From: an uncultured Methylococcaceae bacterium
Lineage (GTDB): Bacteria > Pseudomonadota > Gammaproteobacteria > Methylococcales > Methylomonadaceae
Assembly: GCA_903839795.1 (NCBI GenBank)
Contig: CAIMDR010000483.1
Span: 1-9,785 of the forward strand
Length of the DNA stretch: 9,785 nucleotides
Direction: 5' to 3'
Below, one piece after another: positions 1 to 5,804 of this stretch. Numbering within the stretch: position 1 is the stretch's first letter; every line of letters begins with the position of its first letter. The notes under the pieces are model-generated. The model was not told the DNA's origin, made no database searches, and was given only the letters and a program-made list of their open reading frames with translations. Position numbers and translations under genes: made by a program.

Positions 1-71
1 AGGAGGTTTTGTTATTAAAAATTTGGGCATCCTTCATTCTTGGGTTTACACTTTTTTGCAATAACCATCGG

Positions 72-151
72 GTAGGTCGGGTTAGCGAAAGCGTAACCCG
101 ACAAATCAACGTATATGTGTCGGGTTACGGCTATCGCCTAACCCGACCTAC
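72..151. repeat. Composite of two REP-like hairpins (BIME-like element)
   Basis: The outer 14-base arms GTAGGTCGGGTTAG (72-85) and CTAACCCGACCTAC (138-151) are perfect inverted repeats. Each half is also a hairpin of its own: GTCGGGTTA (76-84) pairs with TAACCCGAC (94-102), and GTCGGGTTA (119-127) pairs with TAACCCGAC (139-147). This is the layout of paired REP units in opposite orientation. The spacer at about 103-118 is AT-rich and unrelated. No transposase or clear target duplication is visible. The element starts about 40 bases beyond the stop of the truncated toxin gene. The arm sequence resembles dispersed palindromes common in proteobacterial genomes, but copy number cannot be seen here. 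Confidence 0.85.
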
Positions 152-189
152 AAAGATTATTAGCATTTTTTGTGATAAAAAAGTATCAA

Positions 190-342
190 CTACTTTTGGG
201 CTTCTATGAAGTATGCCAAAATTTGCGGTGATAAAACCAAAAAAGGATGGATGTCGCGCATTTCTTGCCCTACTTGGGGGTTGCAATCAATCCAGATAAT
301 GTCTTGACGATCAGGTAACCAAACGCCGGTTTTTTTTACCAT
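190..342 (-). pseudogene. MazF/PemK-like toxin, truncated after its N-terminal third
   Basis: This 50-residue product has the N-terminal signature of MazF/PemK-family mRNA interferases: a first beta strand and loop reading DIIWIDCNPQVGQEMRDIHP (residues 14-33), then FLVLSP. These match the family pattern of D-hydrophobic-hydrophobic-W-hydrophobic-D...G-E...RP-hydrophobic-V-hydrophobic-SP. Intact family members run to roughly 110 residues. Here the similarity ends at about residue 39, and an unrelated tail of about 11 residues leads to TAG. The rest of the catalytic fold (the strand with the TT/S motif and the C-terminal helix) is missing and I could not find it in other frames downstream. The ATG at 342 was chosen because an AGGTG lies 8 bases upstream and it follows the antitoxin stop by 10 bases, as in mazEF operons. 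A longer in-frame start at 402 would overlap the antitoxin. It is probably inactive as an RNase. Confidence 0.75.
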
Positions 343-352
343 TGTTCTGCAC

Positions 353-589
353 CTAAGCTTTCTGTACCGCCATGGCTTCACCACCGTGCCGTTTAGGGTC
401 AAAAGCAGCTAACCGCTGTTCCAGTGTCAACGGTTTATTGATTATTGGGGTAATAATAATCTGACCGTCGACAACGGTTAAGCGCACGCTTTGATGGGCT
501 TTTAGATGAGCCGCGCGGACAACGGCCACCGGTAAGCGCACCCCTAAATTATTACCCCACTGTTTTATATCCAACACAACTTCAGTCAT
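353..589 (-). CDS. MazE-like antitoxin (AbrB/SpoVT swapped-hairpin DNA-binding protein)
   Basis: This 78-residue protein is the antitoxin half of a MazEF-type toxin-antitoxin pair. Residues 2-48 form the AbrB/MazE DNA-binding domain, with the typical W-G-N-N-L-G-V-R-L-P motif (11-20), the helix VAVVRAAHL (21-29) and the strand pair VRLTVVDGQIIITPI (35-49). The hydrophilic tail (about 53-78, TLEQRLAAFDPKRHGGE) corresponds to the segment that MazE proteins use to wrap and block the toxin. An in-frame ATG at 622 exists, but the start at 589 is preferred. It has AAAGG (602-598) eight bases upstream, and the 11 extra residues of the longer form do not match the family. Antitoxins of this type normally repress their own operon. 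Its partner toxin just downstream is truncated, so it appears to be an orphan that may act only as a DNA-binding regulator or as protection against related toxins. Confidence 0.85.
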   Translation of the reverse strand: MTEVVLDIKQWGNNLGVRLPVAVVRAAHLKAHQSVRLTVVDGQIIITPIINKPLTLEQRLAAFDPKRHGGEAMAVQKA

Positions 590-873
590 AACACATACCT
601 TTAAGAAAACACATTTAGACATTAATTTAAACGCATCCGGTTACTGGTTTAATAAATACTGCTGCCATCCTGCCTTTACTGACAACAATTTGAAAAATAT
701 TACCGGCAATATACGACTGTTTGAGCGGTAGGCAAAGCCGGAAGCGAGTTTAGAAAAAGCAGCGAACCACCCAAACTTGTTAAAACGAATAACATAAGTA
801 ACAGCCGTACGATGAAAAAAAACCAACAAAACAAATCAAATCAAATCAACATTTGACTGTAAACTTTTTACGA

Positions 874-1482
874 TTAGTGTTCGTTGAGCTTTACTCCAAA
901 ACGTCGGAGCGATTCGCGCAAGGGTACAATACCCGAGAAGTGTATGGCATTAAAGCCAACTGCGGCAGCGGACTTGACATTGTCCTCTATGTCATCGATA
1001 AAGATGCTGGTTTGTCCACTTTGCGCCCAACATAGTGCCAGACGGAACACTTCAGGGTCTGGTTTCATTTTGTGGATTTTATAAGAAAGGAGTTTTCGTG
1101 GAAAATGTTCGATAAATGGGAAATCTCGCAGAACTGAATTATAGTGCCAACAGTTAGTGTTTGAAATTAGACAAAGGTCGGTGTTGTCGGCCAATTCCTC
1201 TATAAGCTTTTCCATCTCTGGATCATGCGAAAAGATATTTGACCACGCATCGATTAGCTCCTCTTCATTTAGAATGACATTGAGCGCATCACTACATGCT
1301 TGAGTGAAATCAGAGGGAGAAAGATTGCCCAGGTCAAAGGCATGTCCGATGCCGCCTTCAAAGATGCGTTCATATACATCCAGAGGGTCAAGATTGTAAA
1401 TTGCACCCAGCGCTCGGCAGGCTTTCATGTGATCAAAGGGAATTAGTACATTGCCGAGATCAAATGCGATGAATGTTTTCAT
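874..1482 (-). CDS. HAD-superfamily phosphatase, YihX-like
   Basis: This 202-residue soluble protein has all four haloacid dehalogenase motifs. Motif I is FDLGNV, with the nucleophile Asp8 and Gly10 at the +2 position. Motif II is the serine in LISNTN (Ser107). Motif III is the lysine in KMKPDPEVF (Lys140). Motif IV is FIDDIEDN (Asp163/Asp164, with Asn168). A helical cap insert lies at about residues 15-80. The DLGN form of motif I, the SNTN of motif II and the KPDPE segment are the pattern of E. coli YihX (glucose-1-phosphate phosphatase) and relatives, and the length fits that family. The substrate cannot be read from sequence. Several HAD subfamilies share this layout, so a general sugar-phosphate or nucleotide phosphatase is the safe reading. 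The ATG at 1482 has only a weak GGAAA well upstream. The 251-base gap to mazE argues against one operon. Confidence 0.85.
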   Translation of the reverse strand: MKTFIAFDLGNVLIPFDHMKACRALGAIYNLDPLDVYERIFEGGIGHAFDLGNLSPSDFTQACSDALNVILNEEELIDAWSNIFSHDPEMEKLIEELADNTDLCLISNTNCWHYNSVLRDFPFIEHFPRKLLSYKIHKMKPDPEVFRLALCWAQSGQTSIFIDDIEDNVKSAAAVGFNAIHFSGIVPLRESLRRFGVKLNEH

Positions 1483-1592
1483 AGATAAGTAGAGTTTCCG
1501 GTTTGGAAGTGTTTAATGTTAAATGATTATATAGTTTCAGTATATATTGTTATTTTTGGCTACCAACCAAGACGAGACAGTTTGAGGTTACG

Positions 1593-1621
1593 CCGTTCGT
1601 GGTGAGCCTCAGGACGAACGG
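1593..1621. repeat. Short hairpin repeat
   Basis: CCGTTCGT (1593-1600) and ACGAACGG (1614-1621) are perfect 8-base inverted arms around a 13-base loop, GGTGAGCCTCAGG. The sequence resembles dispersed repeats built on CGTTCGTGGTGAGCCT found in many bacterial genomes. That resemblance is from memory and only one copy is seen here. No T-run follows on either strand, so a terminator role is unlikely. Confidence 0.5.
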
Positions 1622-1923
1622 TTAAGTCACAACTACGCCCCGCGTTAAGTTGCTAGCCTTATTTTTTGACCATACTTTTCGTGTTAGTCAAGTTTGCTAA
1701 ATCTATATGGCTTGGCACCTAATTTGTACAATGGGCAAATTACGGAAGTTCATCTGAAAATACAACTTTAATTGTCTGGTTTTGCCGTTCGCCGTAACAG
1801 AATTTACACCAATAAAAAGCGTCAGAAGTTATATCAAATTTTTACACAGGTAGAATTGTAATTACACCTTATTTTGTCCGATGCGTAGTTGAACAGGATC
1901 ATCGGTTTTAAATCACAAAACTT

Positions 1924-2061
1924 ATGATGCGTTTGAAAGTCTTCCTTTTAGTAAAGACAGCTCTGTTGGAGTCAGTAATTAAAAAGAATCATAGGATTCG
2001 AAAAGGGCAACTTTCCGAAAAAAACATTCCTGCTTATAAGCAGTTGGCTTTAGGAGAATAA
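1924..2061 (+). CDS. Possible small protein or gene remnant of 45 residues
   Basis: Two consecutive ATG codons (1924 and 1927) open a frame ending at TAA 2059-2061. An in-frame stop (1909-1911) lies just upstream, so this is not the tail of a longer frame. The product starts hydrophobic (MMRLKVFLLVKTALLESV) and becomes basic (KKNHRIRKGQL), ending in ALGE. There is no clear Shine-Dalgarno sequence ahead of the ATGs and I recognise no family. It could be a leader peptide ahead of pit, a decayed gene fragment, or chance. Confidence 0.2.
   Translation: MMRLKVFLLVKTALLESVIKKNHRIRKGQLSEKNIPAYKQLALGE
2030..2043. promoter_or_regulatory. Perfect 14-base palindrome upstream of pit
   Basis: CTGCTTATAAGCAG is its own reverse complement. 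It lies about 135 bases before the transporter start and about 60 bases before the candidate -35 box, a possible place for a dimeric regulator. No known operator consensus was recognised. It also lies inside the possible small ORF at 1924-2061. Confidence 0.3.
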
Positions 2062-2102
2062 TTTTTCCCGCAGATTGGTTCGACTTTACGCTTTATGACT
2101 AT

Positions 2103-2130
2103 TTGCGATAGAGCTTTGCTGTATTACAAT
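2103..2130 (+). promoter_or_regulatory. Candidate sigma70 promoter for pit
   Basis: TTGCGA (2103-2108), a 16-base spacer and TACAAT (2125-2130) fit a sigma70-type promoter, with five of six -10 bases and four of six -35 bases matching consensus. Transcription would begin near 2137 and give a leader of about 30 bases before the ATG at 2168. The call is by eye only. Confidence 0.4.
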
Positions 2131-2167
2131 AAAGCCATTTGCTCATTATCATCCTACTCTTAACGCC

Positions 2168-3787
2168 ATGGGCATTACCATGAAGACTGCTACATTGACC
2201 TTGCCTAAGTCATCCGATTCCCGACCACAACTTGATCACAAATCAGGATGGATCACCACTGTAATTTTCTTGGGTATGCTCGTCATTGGTATAGCCTTCG
2301 CCATCTATAGTTTGGCGAACGATATTATCGATGCTGGCGGCGCACCCATCACCTGGATGCCTTATATCTTGCTGTGCGTCGCACTGCTGGTTGCGCTCGG
2401 CTTTGAATTCGTCAATGGCTTTCACGACACGGCGAATGCCGTCGCTACGGTAATTTATACTCATTCTCTGCCAGCCAATTTTGCAGTGCTGTGGTCGGGG
2501 TTTTTTAATTTTCTAGGAGTGCTGTTTTCAAGCGGAGCAGTTGCTTTCGGCATCATCTCCCTGCTACCGGTGGAATTAATACTGCGAGTGGGTACCACAG
2601 CAGGCTTTGCTATGGTTTTTGCACTGCTCATTGCCGCTATAATCTGGAATCTCGGCACCTGGCTGCTGGGTTTACCCGCCTCTTCATCTCATACCTTAAT
2701 CGGCTCCATCATTGGCGTAGGCGTTGCCAACGCCCTGATGCATGGACGAGACGGCACTAGCGGAGTTGATTGGGGTCAGGCAATCAAAGTGGGTTATTCG
2801 CTTTTATTATCGCCCTTGATCGGATTTATTTGCGCTGCGCTGCTGCTATTAGCCCTCAGAGCTTTAATCAAGAACCGGGAATTATACGAAGAACCGAAAG
2901 GCGCAACACCACCGCCTTGGTGGATACGCAGTCTCTTGATCTTAACCTGCACCGGTGTTTCCTTCGCCCACGGCTCTAATGACGGACAAAAAGGTATGGG
3001 ACTGATCATGCTAATCCTCGTTGCCTCCGTACCCATGGCTTACGCCTTGAACCGAACCATGCCGGTAGATCACATGACCCAATTTATAGCAGTATCTCGA
3101 CTCACACAGGAGTCCTTACAGAAAAACGCCAGGGTTGGCAGCCCGGCCGATCCTCGTGCGGCTCTTTCCGACTATGTGCGGACAAAGGTCTATAAACCCG
3201 AGATAATTGCCGCCCTCGCCGACGTGACCGGCGAGATCGGCGAACAGGTCAAAAAGTCCGGTGACTTGGCCCACATGTCTCTGGAAGCGGTGTCCAACGT
3301 CCGCATCGATATGTATCTGGCTTCAGAATCCATCCGCTTGCTTGAAAAAAACAAAACGGTTAAATTCGATGCCGACGCTAAAGCTAACTTGAAAGCCTTC
3401 AAGAAAGATATAGATGACGCCACCAAGTTTATTCCTCTGTGGGTAAAAGTGATCGTGGCAATTGCCTTGGGTTTAGGCACCATGGTGGGCTGGAAGCGTA
3501 TTGTGATCACCGTCGGTGAAAAAATAGGCAAATCCCACATGACTTACGCGCAAGGGGCCTCGGCGGAACTCGTCACCATGACCACTATTGCCGTGGCGGA
3601 TATTTTCGGCTTACCGGTTTCGACCACGCATATTCTTTCTTCGGGAGTGGCCGGAGCCATGGCAGCCAATAGATCCGGCTTACAATTAGGAACTATATGC
3701 AATCTGGTTATAGCCTGGGTATTGACGCTGCCTTCCGCCATGCTTCTTTCTGGCTCACTATACTGGTTGTTTTCAAAGTTGTTTTAA
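2168..3787 (+). CDS. pit: PitA-like low-affinity inorganic phosphate:H+ symporter (PiT family)
   Basis: This inner-membrane carrier takes up phosphate, probably as a neutral metal-phosphate complex with protons, as E. coli PitA does. It is 539 residues long, against about 499 in E. coli. Both inverted repeats of the PiT fold carry their signatures. The first has NGFHDTANAVAT (83-94) and GLPASSSHTLIGSIIG (168-183). The second has SFAHGSNDGQKGMG (265-278) and GLPVSTTHILSSGVAG (481-496). The repeats are joined by a hydrophilic, mostly helical cytoplasmic segment at about 295-420. The C-terminal stretch GWKRIVITVGEKIGK...MTYAQG is strongly PitA-like. An extra hydrophobic segment (about 28-50) precedes the usual first helix (62-83). 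The first ATG is used; a second in-frame ATG at 2180 is equally possible and neither has a good Shine-Dalgarno. No Pho box is seen, which fits constitutive PitA-type expression. Confidence 0.95.
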   Translation: MGITMKTATLTLPKSSDSRPQLDHKSGWITTVIFLGMLVIGIAFAIYSLANDIIDAGGAPITWMPYILLCVALLVALGFEFVNGFHDTANAVATVIYTHSLPANFAVLWSGFFNFLGVLFSSGAVAFGIISLLPVELILRVGTTAGFAMVFALLIAAIIWNLGTWLLGLPASSSHTLIGSIIGVGVANALMHGRDGTSGVDWGQAIKVGYSLLLSPLIGFICAALLLLALRALIKNRELYEEPKGATPPPWWIRSLLILTCTGVSFAHGSNDGQKGMGLIMLILVASVPMAYALNRTMPVDHMTQFIAVSRLTQESLQKNARVGSPADPRAALSDYVRTKVYKPEIIAALADVTGEIGEQVKKSGDLAHMSLEAVSNVRIDMYLASESIRLLEKNKTVKFDADAKANLKAFKKDIDDATKFIPLWVKVIVAIALGLGTMVGWKRIVITVGEKIGKSHMTYAQGASAELVTMTTIAVADIFGLPVSTTHILSSGVAGAMAANRSGLQLGTICNLVIAWVLTLPSAMLLSGSLYWLFSKLF

Positions 3788-3830
3788 TTGCCTCTTAAAA
3801 TGCAAGGATAAAGCCGAGTCAGTTTTCGCC

Positions 3831-3847
3831 TGGCATCTTGTATGCCA
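3831..3847 (+). terminator. Weak hairpin in the pit/dabB convergent gap
   Basis: TGGCAT (3831-3836) and ATGCCA (3842-3847) form a 6-base stem with a CTTGT loop, 44 bases after the pit stop. The following TTATTGCGTTT is only moderately T-rich, so this is at best a weak terminator for pit. Nothing better is visible between the two convergent genes. Confidence 0.3.
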
Positions 3848-3893
3848 TTATTGCGTTTCAAGTTAATTGACTACTAGCCTTCATAAACATAAA

Positions 3894-5804
3894 TTAATCG
3901 ACATAGGCAATATCAGTGTCAATAGCCTCTTTCGGTACGTCATTAAGCTCAGTCGGACTGCCCATGCACAGTCTTTGAAATACACGGGCGGCAGCGATGC
4001 CGTTAATGACAAAAGCGATGGTGATAGGCAGTGCTACCCAGGGGGCATGGCTACTGGCGTGCGAAAGCAATAAATCTTCGCCCAGAAAAGCCGGTGATAT
4101 GGGAAAACCAACCATCCCTAAAAAGCTCAAAAACAATAACAAGGAAAGTGTCGGTTGCGTCTCTGCCAGTGCGCGATAGGCGAAAGGCGACTCGGTAAAG
4201 TTTTCGTTTTTAAGCAGCTTGACCAACACCACGATGCCTAAAATCCAGGCGGGAATGATACCGCTAGCAAATATCGCCACATCAAACCAGGCATCGGGGT
4301 TTAAAAACCAAACCGCTACTCCTGCCAAAATCGAGCTTAAGCCGATGGCATTCCAAACACTGAGCGGACTGTGTTTTTGGCTAAAAGCGCTTAACGAGGC
4401 CAGCACCATGAAGATGGATATCGGGAGTGCCAAATAACGGTTATTGATGCCTGTCGCTACAATAATCAGCCAAAACCCTACAAAACCGCCCACGCCATAA
4501 ACCAGCTTTAACCCAATGTTCATAGCATTAATGCGTGCGCCAACCCGCTTTAAGGGGTCCCAAAGAATGGCACGTACCAGTCGCTCTAAATTACCTTCTT
4601 GCAAGGAAAATACATACAGCGTGTTTTGTAAAACATCCGGCAGGGTGTCACGCAGCGATGACGGTAGAAACTGAAATCTGGCACTGTTTTTGATGTAAAA
4701 GTCGGTATCGGTTGCGCCTTCAACCCGTAATAAGTGCACCACAATGGAGGGCGATACCAATAATTGATAACAACGTAAAAAGGCGTTACCCAGAAAATGA
4801 ACCAGCACCAACGTTTCCAGACCTAACGATAATTCCATAAACATAAACCCGACTTGGGTAATCGATGCATACGCAATTTTACCTTTGATATTGGATTGTG
4901 TTTTTTCAGAAATGCTGGCCACGATAACGGTCAGCAAGCCAATGACAAAGACGCTGACTCGGGTTAGATAATGGTAAGACCAAATCGGTGTGGTTCTTAA
5001 TAATAAAAACACGCCCAAATGTACCGATAACGCACCATAAAAAATAGCACTGGAAGGCGTTGGCCCTTCCATGGCTCTGGGCAACCAAAAGCAAAAAGGA
5101 AACTGCGCCGATTTACCAGAGGCGGCAATCAAGATTAACGTCGACACCAACCACAAAGAACCGTAGCCTGCCGGCGGCATGGCGGGGTTATTGAACAAGT
5201 CGGCCAATTGACTGAAATGCTGGCTTTCATGAAACAATAAATGGCTCATCCAGGCACCCAACAATAAGCCGATGTCGCAAAACCGGTAAATAGTATAGGC
5301 TCTTAAGGCATTGCGTACCGGTTGTATGCGGTGCCGGTAAAAAGCAATCAGCAAAAACGAGGCAATGCCGACAATTTCCCAACCGGCAAACAGGAGGTCA
5401 ATCGAACCCGCCAAGATGACCACATTGAGTCCAAACACAAAACTGAAAATGGTCAGAAAAAAGCGTTTGTAACCGGCTTCCCTGTGTAAATAAACGCGGC
5501 AATATTTAACGATGATGGAAAAAATTGCCCACACGCAAAACAGGTAAACAGCCCCTACCCTATCCAGATAAAACAAGATCGGAAAGCGATAGCCTTCGGC
5601 TTCATACAGGGTAAACCACTCGTATTCATGGTTTGGAAAACCCGCAATGGCCCATAAAACAAGCAAAGCAATAATGCTAAGACCCAAGGCATGACTGCAC
5701 CAAAAACTAAGGGTTGCGATTTTTTTCTCGTTGCTGTCGGTCATAAAGATCAACAAAAAGCCCAGTAAAGGTATCGCCAAACTGGTTAAGAGCAATGCGT
5801 TCAT
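3894..5804 (-). CDS. dabB: DabB, proton-conducting membrane subunit of the DAB inorganic carbon pump (NuoL/MrpA-like)
   Basis: This 636-residue polytopic inner-membrane protein has about 14 or more hydrophobic segments and belongs to the proton-conducting NuoL/ND5/MrpA family. Key features are the family glutamate in GWEIVG (Glu143), the lysine motif GKSAQFPFCFWLPRAMEGPT (230-249, Lys231), YASITQVGFM (312-321), the histidine segment VHFLGNAF (335-342) and the C-terminal GFPISPAFLGEDLLL (566-580). It sits alone with dabA, with no other nuo, mnh or mrp genes, which marks it as the DAB partner and not complex I or an antiporter. In characterised DAB complexes it supplies proton-motive force to DabA. 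Its ATG (5804-5802) overlaps the dabA TGA (5803-5801) as ATGA, with a GGGGA inside dabA as a plausible ribosome site, implying translational coupling. Inferred role: proton flow coupled to CO2 hydration. Confidence 0.92.
   Translation of the reverse strand: MNALLLTSLAIPLLGFLLIFMTDSNEKKIATLSFWCSHALGLSIIALLVLWAIAGFPNHEYEWFTLYEAEGYRFPILFYLDRVGAVYLFCVWAIFSIIVKYCRVYLHREAGYKRFFLTIFSFVFGLNVVILAGSIDLLFAGWEIVGIASFLLIAFYRHRIQPVRNALRAYTIYRFCDIGLLLGAWMSHLLFHESQHFSQLADLFNNPAMPPAGYGSLWLVSTLILIAASGKSAQFPFCFWLPRAMEGPTPSSAIFYGALSVHLGVFLLLRTTPIWSYHYLTRVSVFVIGLLTVIVASISEKTQSNIKGKIAYASITQVGFMFMELSLGLETLVLVHFLGNAFLRCYQLLVSPSIVVHLLRVEGATDTDFYIKNSARFQFLPSSLRDTLPDVLQNTLYVFSLQEGNLERLVRAILWDPLKRVGARINAMNIGLKLVYGVGGFVGFWLIIVATGINNRYLALPISIFMVLASLSAFSQKHSPLSVWNAIGLSSILAGVAVWFLNPDAWFDVAIFASGIIPAWILGIVVLVKLLKNENFTESPFAYRALAETQPTLSLLLFLSFLGMVGFPISPAFLGEDLLLSHASSHAPWVALPITIAFVINGIAAARVFQRLCMGSPTELNDVPKEAIDTDIAYVD

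Larger units (their letters stand above)
1483..2167. other. 685-base intergenic region between divergent HAD and pit genes
   Basis: No gene of ordinary length reads through here. What is visible: a hairpin repeat at 1593-1621, three TTTACAC-like words (1803-1809, 1841-1847, and ATTACAC at 1861-1867), a 45-codon open frame at 1924-2061, a perfect 14-base palindrome at 2030-2043, and a candidate promoter for the phosphate transporter at 2103-2130. I looked for PhoB boxes (CTGTCAT-type direct repeats) and saw none. Confidence 0.6.

Noticed and set aside
9..209. Plus-strand open frame behind an AGGAGG at positions 1-6
   Set aside because: Its only early start is TTG just 2 bases after the AGGAGG, which is too close, and the frame runs straight through the REP composite, giving a product of unconvincing composition.
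641..829. Minus-strand 62-residue open frame between mazE and the HAD gene
   Set aside because: No clear ribosome site and no recognised family; the hydrophobic and aromatic-rich composition is typical of chance translation of AT-rich intergenic DNA. A repeat-derived remnant cannot be excluded.
833..847. Tandem AAATC x3
   Set aside because: Too short and simple to indicate a functional microsatellite or origin iterons.
3190..3540. Minus-strand 116-residue open frame inside pit
   Set aside because: Antisense shadow of the hydrophilic loop region of the phosphate transporter; no start signal or domain.
3894..5804. dabB as a complex I NuoL or an Mrp antiporter subunit
   Set aside because: No other nuo or mrp/mnh genes adjoin it, and it is translationally coupled to a DUF2309 gene, which is the DAB arrangement.
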